DNA of 6,515 nt from positions 26,863 through 33,377 of the forward strand of contig DKKJ01000143.1 of NCBI GenBank assembly GCA_002455175.1. The letters run 5' to 3'. The position numbers and the translations under genes are program-made. Numbering within the stretch: position 1 is the stretch's first letter; each line of letters opens with the position of its first letter. Source of the DNA: Opitutaceae bacterium UBA6669 (lineage in GTDB: Bacteria; Verrucomicrobiota; Verrucomicrobiia; Opitutales; Opitutaceae). The notes under the pieces were generated by a model. That model had not been told where the DNA came from, did not search any database, and worked only from the letters and a program-made list of their open reading frames with translations. This document shows positions 1 to 5,736 of this stretch, piece after piece.

Positions 1-333
1 TCGCCGCCCACGTCGCAGGTCAGCCTCGTCCATGATGTCGTCGTGAACGAGCGTGGCCAAGTGCACTAACTCGACCACCGCAGCCACACGCACCAACTCC
101 GGTGAAATCGCCCCATCGTCACTCCACCCACTCAGAAAAACGAGGGCGGGCCGAATGCGTTTCCCCGAAGTATCGATGCAGTAATCCGCCATAGTACGGA
201 TCTCCGGCTCGAACGCTGCGATCTGTTCACGGAGAAAGGCGTCCAAGGCAGCCATTTGCGGGCGCAAACGTGCAAACACGGAGGCGAAGTCCTTTACCGG
301 CGGACGTCGATCTGGTGGTGCCACATTAGCCAT
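1..333 (-). CDS. Trans-polyprenyl diphosphate synthase, N-terminal part (cut by window edge)
   Basis: Only the first 111 codons are present; the gene runs off the left edge. The protein belongs to the trans-isoprenyl diphosphate synthase family (IspB/HepT/GerC3-like), cytosolic enzymes that add isopentenyl diphosphate units to an allylic diphosphate to build the long prenyl chain used for respiratory quinones. Visible family marks are GKRIRP at residues 57-62, the isopentenyl-diphosphate binding segment, and HDDIMDEADLRRGR at 97-110, which holds the first aspartate-rich motif DDxxD (D98, D99, D102) for Mg2+ and diphosphate binding. The second aspartate-rich motif lies off-window, so chain length and exact product cannot be told; octaprenyl, heptaprenyl or another length are all possible. 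The ATG at 333 is chosen because an AGG lies 6 bases upstream and the reading frame contains no better upstream start. The methyltransferase gene reads toward it on the same strand, 116 bp upstream. Confidence 0.9.
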   Translation of the reverse strand, partial: MANVAPPDRRPPVKDFASVFARLRPQMAALDAFLREQIAAFEPEIRTMADYCIDTSGKRIRPALVFLSGWSDDGAISPELVRVAAVVELVHLATLVHDDIMDEADLRRGRR

Positions 334-449
334 AAAACGCCTATCATAGCGGTTTAGGTAGAAATGGCTAACCAATAGTCATGCGATCAGAAGGCGGTCG
401 CGTCCGCTCACGTACCCATAGCGCTGCCAGCGCGACAGCGAGCGCTTGG
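334..449 (-). other. Intergenic gap with GC-rich inverted repeat and weak promoter-like site
   Basis: This 116-bp gap separates the RNA methyltransferase stop from the prenyl synthase start. Just after the methyltransferase stop lies GC-rich dyad sequence: AGCGCT occurs at 420-425 and 441-446, and GCGCTG-C-CAGCGC at 421-433. It could fold in RNA but is not followed by a U-tract, so it is not a convincing intrinsic terminator. On the minus strand TATGAT (343-348) matches five of six bases of a -10 box, with a poor -35 match TTAGCC (366-371) at a 17-bp spacing. If used, transcription would begin within a few bases of the prenyl synthase ATG. No ORF of useful length is present. Confidence 0.3.
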
Positions 450-1187
450 CTACACCGCCGACCGAAGGTGAGCGCATACAATGCCGGCCGCAACCGCTAC
501 ATTCAAGGACTCCGCGGCGCCATAACGAGGGATGGTGACACGACGCGTCACATGCCGGGCAACCGCATCCGACAACCCTCGCCCTTCGCTTCCCATAACA
601 ATCACCGCATCTGCCAACCCTCCTATTGTCCCCAACGGCTCACCGTGAAGATCACACCCCAAAATCGGGACCTGCAGTTTCACGTTCGCCAAGGCGTCTT
701 TAAGATCGGCTACATAGGTCGGAACGCGATGGAAAGAGCCCATGCTCGCGTTGATAACTTTTTGCGAATAGAGGTCCGCGCAGTCGGCAGACATCACGAC
801 ACGAGCGACCCCAAACCAATCCGCGATACGCAGAAGAGTGCCCACGTTTCCCGCATCCTGGAGGGCATCGAGTACGAGGGTGAGCCCTTGGTTCAAGAGA
901 TCGTGAGCAAGCGTTCTGCGAACGAGTTTTCCCACGGCGAGCGCGCGCGAAGGCGTAGGAAAATGACTGATCCGCGACATCTCCGCCGCGCTGATCAGCC
1001 GCTGCTCCACGCCTTCCTTTGACACAACCGACGCCTCAGTGACGTAGAACTCGTCGATAATTCCGCCTTCCGCAAGTAATTCTCTGATCACTTTCTCTCC
1101 CTCGACAACGAAGAGGCCCAACGTTTCCCGGTGCTTCTTTTCGTGCAGCGAGCGCAGACGCGAAATCTCGGCTTTCGTGAGTGGCAT
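450..1187 (-). CDS. SpoU/TrmH-family RNA 2'-O-methyltransferase
   Basis: A 245-residue SPOUT-class enzyme predicted to transfer a methyl group from S-adenosylmethionine to a ribose 2'-OH in rRNA or tRNA in the cytosol. The N-terminal part (about residues 1-90), with GLFVVEGEKVIRELL at 24-38, resembles the substrate-binding domain of the RlmB/TsnR group. The catalytic knotted domain shows motif 1 DAGNVGTLLRIADWFG (111-126; N114 and R120 conserved), motif 2 VMGSEGRGLS (197-206) and motif 3 IPRYGAAESLNVAVAAGI (219-236), whose knot loop binds the cofactor. An open frame extends 13 codons further upstream to a TTG at 1226, but ATG 1187 (MPLTKAEI) gives the usual family N-terminus. No Shine-Dalgarno sequence precedes it; the leader is pyrimidine-rich (CTCTCATTTCTTC). 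The aquaporin gene is divergent, 125 bp away. The exact modified nucleotide cannot be read from sequence, so no specific gene symbol is given. Confidence 0.9.
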   Translation of the reverse strand: MPLTKAEISRLRSLHEKKHRETLGLFVVEGEKVIRELLAEGGIIDEFYVTEASVVSKEGVEQRLISAAEMSRISHFPTPSRALAVGKLVRRTLAHDLLNQGLTLVLDALQDAGNVGTLLRIADWFGVARVVMSADCADLYSQKVINASMGSFHRVPTYVADLKDALANVKLQVPILGCDLHGEPLGTIGGLADAVIVMGSEGRGLSDAVARHVTRRVTIPRYGAAESLNVAVAAGIVCAHLRSAV

Positions 1188-1312
1188 GAAGAAATGAGAG
1201 CAAATGGAAAAAGTGGCTAATGACAACTTATCGCTTCATTGCTGGAGACTTGCGCAAGTCTGTTCTGTACCGCAACGCTTCTCCCCGTCGGAAAATCCCC
1301 CAAACCCCTCCT
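1188..1312. promoter_or_regulatory. Divergent intergenic region with a 16-bp palindrome
   Basis: This 125-bp stretch between two divergent starts must hold promoters for both the RNA methyltransferase and the channel gene. Its most distinctive element is AGACTTGCGCAAGTCT at 1246-1261, a perfect 16-bp palindrome with no spacer, the form expected for a site bound by a dimeric regulator. I could not find a convincing -35/-10 pair on either strand; TTGCGC at 1250-1255 inside the palindrome is a possible weak -35 but lacks a good partner. The last bases before the channel ATG (cccctcct, 1305-1312) are pyrimidines, so that start has no Shine-Dalgarno sequence. Operator function is an inference. Confidence 0.4.
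1246..1261. repeat. Perfect 16-bp palindrome AGACTTGCGCAAGTCT
   Basis: The left half AGACTTGC is exactly the reverse complement of the right half GCAAGTCT, and the flanking bases (G on both sides) do not extend the symmetry. It sits 52 bp upstream of the channel ATG and 59 bp upstream of the methyltransferase ATG on the other strand, a sensible location for an operator. No second copy was noticed elsewhere in the window. The symmetry is seen directly; binding of a regulator is inferred. Confidence 0.6.
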
Positions 1313-1930
1313 ATGAAAAAATACTTGGTAGAGTTCATCGGTACATTCTTCTTCATCGCAGCGATTGGTTTCTCTGTACAAAGCGGAAGCCCACTTGCCC
1401 CGTTAGCCATTGGATCAGTCCTGATGGTCATGGTGTACGCAGGCGGCCATGTATCCGGTGGTCACTACAACCCTGCCGTCTCCCTCGCCGCTGCAATCCG
1501 CGGAAAACTTCCTTTCGCAGAACTCATTCCTTACTGGATTGCTCAATTTGGTGGCGCCGCCGCCGCCGCCGGGGTCGTGGTTTCAGTCATTGGAAAACCT
1601 GTGATCGGCCCTGCCGGCTTTGCCCTCATGCCGTCCATCATTGTCGAGTTCCTTTTCACCTTCGCCCTCGCCTGGGTGGTTCTGAATACGGCCACGGCAA
1701 AAACCACGGCTGGCAACTCTTTCTATGGGCTCGCCATCGGCTTCACCGTGCTGGTGGGAGCCATCTCCGTAGGCGGAATCTCGGGAGGGGCCTTTAATCC
1801 GGCGGTGGGTCTGGGGATCGTGCTCTCGGGGTTAGTAAAAACAGCGCAACTTCCCGTCTACGTGCTCGCGGATCTCGCGGGAGGAGTCGTCGCTGCTTTC
1901 GCTTACCTCTTTGTGAACGGAAAAGAGTAA
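1313..1930 (+). CDS. MIP/aquaporin-family channel with non-canonical selectivity filter
   Basis: A 205-residue inner-membrane channel of the major intrinsic protein family, shorter than E. coli AqpZ (231 residues). The protein opens with MKKYLVEFIGTFFF, the typical helix 1 with its conserved E7, and has about six hydrophobic helices in two half-repeats. Each half ends in an NPA motif: GGHYNPAVSLA (N53-P54-A55) and GGAFNPAVGLG (N162-P163-A164). Gapless alignment by eye to AqpZ puts I33, A150, G159 and V165 at the four aromatic/arginine filter positions, where AqpZ has Phe, His, Thr and Arg. The filter is therefore wide and uncharged, so water-only transport should not be assumed; the solute is unknown. 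Codons 82-86 are five successive GCC alanine codons. The frame is open upstream to 1220, but ATG 1313 gives the family N-terminus. No Shine-Dalgarno is visible. The gene is followed by a bidirectional terminator and converges with argG. Confidence 0.88.
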   Translation: MKKYLVEFIGTFFFIAAIGFSVQSGSPLAPLAIGSVLMVMVYAGGHVSGGHYNPAVSLAAAIRGKLPFAELIPYWIAQFGGAAAAAGVVVSVIGKPVIGPAGFALMPSIIVEFLFTFALAWVVLNTATAKTTAGNSFYGLAIGFTVLVGAISVGGISGGAFNPAVGLGIVLSGLVKTAQLPVYVLADLAGGVVAAFAYLFVNGKE

Positions 1931-1951
1931 TAGCGCTGTCTGCATCTCGTG

Positions 1952-1981
1952 AAAAAAAAGGCCCTCGCTACGGAGGGCCTT
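1952..1981. terminator. Bidirectional Rho-independent terminator
   Basis: A perfect 9-bp stem, AAGGCCCTC (1958-1966) and GAGGGCCTT (1973-1981), encloses a 6-base loop. Eight adenines at 1952-1959 become a U8 tract on the minus strand, making a textbook terminator for the arg transcript that ends with argG, whose stop codon is 27 bp before the stem. On the plus strand the same stem is followed by a looser TTGTTGTC tract, which could terminate the channel transcript less efficiently. Its position between convergent stop codons fits this dual role. Confidence 0.9.
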
Positions 1982-2007
1982 GTTGTCGATCGATTTTCAG
2001 ATCGGTA

Positions 2008-3234
2008 TCAAACCTTTGGTCCGCCCTGAGCGATATTTCGGGCGCGCAAGCGCAACCCATTTAGACGGATAAAGCCAGTGGCATCGTTTTGATTGTACCA
2101 GCTCTTGACGCCTTCCATGGAGGCAATGTGTGGGTCGTAGAGGGAGTACTTCGACTTCCGGCCCGTCGTGATGATGTTGCCCTTGTAGAGCTTCAAACGA
2201 ACGGTGCCGCTGACATACTTCTGGCTCTCGTCCACCAAAGCCTGCAGGGCCTCGCGTTCTGGGGCGAACCAGAAACCGTAATAAACCAGTTCGGCATACT
2301 TCGGGATCAAAGAGTCGCGCAAGTGCTGCACTTCCCGATCCAGCGTGAGACTCTCGATCTGACGGTGTGCTTGCATGAGGATAGTGCCACCAGGAGTTTC
2401 ATAGACTCCACGCGACTTCATACCCACAAAACGGTTTTCCACCAAATCCACACGTCCGATTCCGTGTTTGCCGCCCAGTTGATTGAGCGCCTTGAGCACG
2501 CCGGCAGGACTGAGTTTCTTTCCATTGACCGCCACGCAATCCCCCTTGAGGAACTCGAGCTCGATCTCTTCTGCTTTGTTCGGAGCCTGCTCAGGTGAAA
2601 CCGAGAGCTTGAACATCTTCTGGTTGTCCTTGGACGTCGGATCGAACCAAGGGTCTTCCAGAATTCCCGCCTCATAGGAAATGTGAAGGAGATTGCGATC
2701 CATCGAGTACGGCTTCTTGAGCGAAGCTTCGACTGGAATCTTGTGCTCCTGACAGTAAGCAATCATCTCAGCCCGTCCGGGGAAGAGATCGCGAAACGCA
2801 TCGATCTTCCAAGGCGCGAGGATTTCCAGGTTCGGCGCGAGCGCCATGTAGGTCAGCTCGAACCGGCACTGATCATTACCTTTACCGGTCGCCCCGTGAG
2901 CCACCGTATCCGCTTTTTCCTTCTTCGCGATATCGATCTGAGCCTTGGCGATCAGCGGACGCGCAATGGAGGTGCCGAGGTAATACTGGCCCTCATACAC
3001 CGCGTTGGCACGAATCATCGGGTAGATGAAATCGCGGGCAAACTCCTCGACCAGATCGAGGGTGTAATGCTTAGAAGCGCCTGTCTTCCGCGCTTTTTGC
3101 GGAAGGCCTTTCAGCTCTTCCTCCTGGCCGATATCGGCCGCGAAGGTGACGATCTCTGCGTCGTAGGTTTCCTTGAGCCATTTAACAATGACCGAGGTGT
3201 CGAGGCCGCCGGAGTAGGCGAGGACGATTTTCAT
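2008..3234 (-). CDS. argG: Argininosuccinate synthase
   Basis: A 408-residue cytosolic ligase that condenses citrulline and aspartate with ATP, giving argininosuccinate, AMP and pyrophosphate; this is the penultimate step of arginine synthesis. Length matches the usual 395-410 residues. The N-terminus carries the ATP pyrophosphatase loop AYSGGLDTS (6-14). Family blocks follow: the citrulline/aspartate region [15 protein letters not shown] (80-94), [14 protein letters not shown] (113-126), the LEDPW block, and [17 protein letters not shown] near the middle. A cysteine (C123) sits where many relatives have valine in NDQVRFE; this looks like tolerated variation. The ATG at 3234 gives the standard [10 protein letters not shown] start; only a weak GAAG precedes it. 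It is the last gene of the arg cluster, 107 bp after argF, and is followed by a strong terminator, so argH is not directly downstream. Confidence 0.97.
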   Translation of the reverse strand: MKIVLAYSGGLDTSVIVKWLKETYDAEIVTFAADIGQEEELKGLPQKARKTGASKHYTLDLVEEFARDFIYPMIRANAVYEGQYYLGTSIARPLIAKAQIDIAKKEKADTVAHGATGKGNDQCRFELTYMALAPNLEILAPWKIDAFRDLFPGRAEMIAYCQEHKIPVEASLKKPYSMDRNLLHISYEAGILEDPWFDPTSKDNQKMFKLSVSPEQAPNKAEEIELEFLKGDCVAVNGKKLSPAGVLKALNQLGGKHGIGRVDLVENRFVGMKSRGVYETPGGTILMQAHRQIESLTLDREVQHLRDSLIPKYAELVYYGFWFAPEREALQALVDESQKYVSGTVRLKLYKGNIITTGRKSKYSLYDPHIASMEGVKSWYNQNDATGFIRLNGLRLRARNIAQGGPKV

Positions 3235-3297
3235 GGAGACTTCGTTGTGTGTGAAACGCCCACGTGAGGGGCAAAAAACTGCCGACTGAGGAGTTTG

Positions 3298-3317
3298 AAA
3301 AAGCGCGAAGATGCGCT
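3298..3317 (-). terminator. Weak terminator-like hairpin between argF and argG
   Basis: On the minus strand AGCGC, loop ATCTTC, GCGCT is followed by a run of U residues (stem arms at 3313-3317 and 3302-3306; A-run on the plus strand 3298-3302). The five-pair stem is short, so it would be a leaky terminator or a 3'-end stabilising structure rather than a full stop. It lies 25 bp after the argF stop and 68 bp before the argG start, so it could lower argG expression relative to argF or mark a separate argG transcript. Function is inferred. Confidence 0.35.
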
Positions 3318-3341
3318 CGAAAAATAGAGGTATGACCCAGG

Positions 3342-4307
3342 TTAAGTGCGCGACTGCACGAGCTTGGCCATAATCGCCTTCTGCACGTGGAGCCGGTTCT
3401 CAGCCTGATCGAAAATCACGCTCCGCGGGCTGCTGAGGACCTCTTGGGTCACTTCCTCGCCGGGATGTGCGGGAAGACAGTGCAGAAAATACGCGTCGGG
3501 TCGTGCCGCCCGGAAGAGATCCATGGTCACTTGGTAAGGAGCAAGCGTGCGGAGCCGTTGCTTCGACTCCTCCTCCTTGCCCATGCTCACCCACACGTCC
3601 GTGTAAACGATGTCAGCGTTTTTCACTGCCGCCACCGGGTCCGTCGTGAAGGTATACCCACCAGCAAACCCTTCTTTGGCGAGGAAGGCGTCAAATTCAG
3701 CGGTCGGACGAAAGGCCTCAGGACCGCCCAGAGAAATTTCCATTCCGAAAAGATTCGCGCCCAGAACCCACGAGTAGGCCATGTTGCACGCCGTATCACC
3801 CAGGAAGGCGATTTTGCGACCGCGCAGTGATCCCAGGAGATCACCACCCTTGGTCGTGCTCCAGCGCTCCGCAGCGGTGAAGGCATCGGTGTAAATTTGG
3901 CAGGGATGGAGGAAATCCGTCAGCGCGTTGATCACAGGGACCGAACCCGCCGCGGCCAAACGCTCCACATCCTGATGGTCGAACGTCCGCACGATGAGAC
4001 CGTGTACAAAGCGAGAAAGGACTTGGGCGGTGTCTTCGATCGACTCCCCTCGTCCGAGCTGGATGTCGTTGCGGTTGAGGAAAAGCGGATTTCCCCCGAG
4101 CTCATGAATTCCTACTTCGAAAGAAACACGGGTCCGTGTGGATGATTTGGAAAAAATCATCGCCCACGTTTGCCCAGCCAAGACCGGCGTCGCTTGACGC
4201 CCTCGCTTGGCCTTAAACTCTCGAGCCATGGCGAAGACTTCAGCCGCATCTTGCGGTGAGAAGTCAGTCTCTTTGAGGAAGTGATTCATGTCGAAATAAG
4301 AAACCAT
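3342..4307 (-). CDS. argF: Ornithine carbamoyltransferase
   Basis: A 321-residue cytosolic enzyme, normally a homotrimer, that transfers the carbamoyl group of carbamoyl phosphate to ornithine to make citrulline. The carbamoyl phosphate site is shown by SKSSTRTR (53-60) and HPCQ (134-137). The ornithine side shows N175, DVWVSMGKE (237-245), with the SMG loop typical of ornithine rather than aspartate transcarbamylase, and HCLPA (276-280) with the conserved C277. The C-terminal ENRLH (303-307) is also conserved. After HCLPA the protein reads HPGEE, where many bacterial relatives, as I recall them, have HRGEE. Two starts are possible: ATG 4307, which has AAGG close upstream, or ATG 4289, which yields [10 protein letters not shown], a closer match to family N-termini but with no Shine-Dalgarno. 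Acetylornithine carbamoyltransferase is less likely given the standard motifs. It lies 82 bp after argD. Confidence 0.95.
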   Translation of the reverse strand: MVSYFDMNHFLKETDFSPQDAAEVFAMAREFKAKRGRQATPVLAGQTWAMIFSKSSTRTRVSFEVGIHELGGNPLFLNRNDIQLGRGESIEDTAQVLSRFVHGLIVRTFDHQDVERLAAAGSVPVINALTDFLHPCQIYTDAFTAAERWSTTKGGDLLGSLRGRKIAFLGDTACNMAYSWVLGANLFGMEISLGGPEAFRPTAEFDAFLAKEGFAGGYTFTTDPVAAVKNADIVYTDVWVSMGKEEESKQRLRTLAPYQVTMDLFRAARPDAYFLHCLPAHPGEEVTQEVLSSPRSVIFDQAENRLHVQKAIMAKLVQSRT

Positions 4308-4348
4308 GCACCTTGCCGGGAAAAAGCAGGCGGTGCGAGTGGAAAAGG

Positions 4349-4365
4349 CAGGGAGCCGCTCCCTG
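4349..4365 (-). terminator. Hairpin between argD and argF, possible attenuator or 3' stabiliser
   Basis: A perfect 7-bp inverted repeat, CAGGGAG and CTCCCTG with a 3-base loop, lies 24 bp after the argD stop and 41 bp before the argF start. On the minus strand it is followed by GCCTTTTCC, which is only a short interrupted U-tract. A weak terminator, a transcript-end stabiliser or a processing site would all fit. The structure is seen directly; the role is inferred. Confidence 0.35.
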
Positions 4366-4389
4366 GGTACGCTTGCTTAAGGTCCCAAA

Positions 4390-5607
4390 TTAGGCGCGAT
4401 CTTTGAAAACCTTCCGGAGGATCTGCACGCTCTGCTCCAGCTCCTCCGGGGTCGCCGTCAGCGGAGGCAGCAACCGGATCACATTGCCGCCTGCCGACGG
4501 TACCAACATGCCTGCGTCCCGCAACGCCGCGAGGTACGGCGCAGGATCGCCGCTCATTTGCAGCCCAACCAGGTAACCGTATCCGCGCACGTCCGTGAGG
4601 TGCTGAGGAAATTCCGTGGCTAGTTTCTTCAGCTCGAGAATCCAAGGGATACAATTACGCCGAACTTTTTCCAGTAGGTGTTCCTTCTCGATAATATCGA
4701 GAACAGCCAAGGCAGCCGCACAGGCGAGCGGCGTTCCTCCAAACGTGGTTCCGTGAGAGCCAGGATGAAACAGGTCCGCTGCCTTCTCTCCGACCCACAT
4801 GGCTCCAATCGGGAATCCTCCACCCAATCCTTTGGCCATGCCAATCGCATCGGGTCGAATTCCCGCGTGCTCGAAAGCGTAAAACGCACCCGTCCGACCA
4901 ATGCCGCATTGGACTTCATCGAGCATCAGGAGGAGCTTGTGCTGATCGCAGAGCGCGCGCAGGCCCCTGAGGAACTCGGGAGTACAGGCGTGGACGCCGC
5001 CCTCACCTTGAATGGTCTCCACAAAAATCGCAGCGGTTTGCTCGGTGATCAAACTCGCGAAGCTCTCGAGATTGTTGAGCTCACCAAAGGAGAAGCCTGG
5101 TGTGAGAGGACGGAATCCCTTCTGAATCTTTTCTTGGGGCGTTGCACTCATGCCGCCAAACGTCCGGCCGTGAAAGGCCTGCTTGGCGCAGATAATCTGA
5201 TAGCAAACACCCTCTCGCCCACCGGCTTTTTGTACCCCGTGCAAGCGCGCAAGCTTGATCAACGCTTCATTTGCCTCGGCGCCACTATTACAAAAGAAAA
5301 CCCGGCCAGGACCGGCATAACCGATGAGCCGCCGGGCTAGCTCTGCCTGATTGGGATTCCGAAAGAGATTGCTGGTATGAATCAGTTCACCCGCCTGGCG
5401 TTGGACGGCGGCCACCCAGTGAGGGTGACAATGTCCTAACGCGCTGACCGCGATACCCGAGGTGAAATCCAAGTACTGCTTGCCTTCGTCATCCCAGACC
5501 AAGGCCCCACGACCACGAACCAGCGTGAGCGCAGCACGCGCATAGTTCTTGAGAACATGCGCATCATAGAGATCAGCAGTTTGAGTGCGAACAACGGAAG
5601 GTTGCAT
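4390..5607 (-). CDS. argD: Acetylornithine aminotransferase (class-III, PLP-dependent)
   Basis: A 405-residue cytosolic aminotransferase that converts N-acetylglutamate semialdehyde plus glutamate to N-acetylornithine and 2-oxoglutarate. The class-III fold type I features appear in order: LDFTSGIAVSALGHCHP (46-62), the phosphate-binding NSGAEANEALIK (107-118), FHGRTFG (145-151), ETIQGEGG (197-204), the cofactor ring contact LDEVQ (229-233; D230), the Schiff-base lysine in MAKGLGGGFPIGA (K259), and GTTFGG (286-291). Length matches ArgD (about 390-410). Close relatives such as succinylornithine or ornithine aminotransferases share these motifs, but the location between argB and argF strongly supports ArgD. 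The ATG at 5607 is the only plausible start; it has no Shine-Dalgarno and is preceded by pyrimidines (CTTTCCTTCC). The gap to the argB stop is 129 bp. Confidence 0.95.
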   Translation of the reverse strand: MQPSVVRTQTADLYDAHVLKNYARAALTLVRGRGALVWDDEGKQYLDFTSGIAVSALGHCHPHWVAAVQRQAGELIHTSNLFRNPNQAELARRLIGYAGPGRVFFCNSGAEANEALIKLARLHGVQKAGGREGVCYQIICAKQAFHGRTFGGMSATPQEKIQKGFRPLTPGFSFGELNNLESFASLITEQTAAIFVETIQGEGGVHACTPEFLRGLRALCDQHKLLLMLDEVQCGIGRTGAFYAFEHAGIRPDAIGMAKGLGGGFPIGAMWVGEKAADLFHPGSHGTTFGGTPLACAAALAVLDIIEKEHLLEKVRRNCIPWILELKKLATEFPQHLTDVRGYGYLVGLQMSGDPAPYLAALRDAGMLVPSAGGNVIRLLPPLTATPEELEQSVQILRKVFKDRA

Positions 5608-5658
5608 GGAAGGAAAGCCCCAGCCTCGTGGATTTCTCTGTCACGGCAAGCGCGAGAT

Positions 5659-5684
5659 GCCAGCCCGCGCCAGCAAGAGCCAGC
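5659..5684. repeat. Three GCCAGC hexamers at exact 10-bp spacing
   Basis: GCCAGC occurs at 5659-5664, 5669-5674 and 5679-5684 in the argB-argD gap, one helical turn apart, with unrelated 4-base spacers. A fourth copy does not follow on either side. Phased direct repeats can be protein-binding sites, but in GC-rich sequence three hexamers could also arise by chance. No canonical ArgR-type ARG box (AT-rich TGAAT/ATTCA dyad) was seen here or in the other arg gaps. Confidence 0.35.
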
Positions 5685-5736
5685 GCAGTGCTACGGTTTT
5701 CTCGAACCCAGCTGTCCTCCCCGACCAACGGAGACC

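Noticed and set aside
381..1022. Plus-strand 213-codon open frame
   Set aside because: It lies antisense to the RNA methyltransferase, is rich in Arg/His/Ser with no recognisable domain, and is explained as a shadow of that GC-rich gene.
1188..1226. Upstream extension of the methyltransferase to TTG 1226
   Set aside because: The added 13 residues are not typical of the family, the codon is TTG, and ATG 1187 gives the usual N-terminus.
1204..1797. Plus-strand 197-codon open frame overlapping the channel gene
   Set aside because: Same strand, different frame; the translation is Arg/Cys/Trp-rich without family features, while the other frame encodes a clear MIP channel.
2683..3267. Plus-strand 194-codon open frame
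   Set aside because: Entirely antisense to argG, which has unambiguous family motifs throughout.
3262..3267. CACGTG-type 6-bp palindrome upstream of argG
   Set aside because: Six-base palindromes are common by chance and the flanks are not symmetric.
3270..3283. GGCA-TGCC dyad around an A-rich loop upstream of argG
   Set aside because: The stem is only 4 bp, too short to claim a terminator or operator.
4678..5340. Plus-strand 220-codon open frame
   Set aside because: Antisense to argD and without recognisable protein features; a long open frame opposite a GC-rich gene is expected.
5608..5736. ARG box (ArgR site) or small gene in the argB-argD gap
   Set aside because: No AT-rich TGAAT/ATTCA dyad and no start codon with a usable frame on the minus strand were found.
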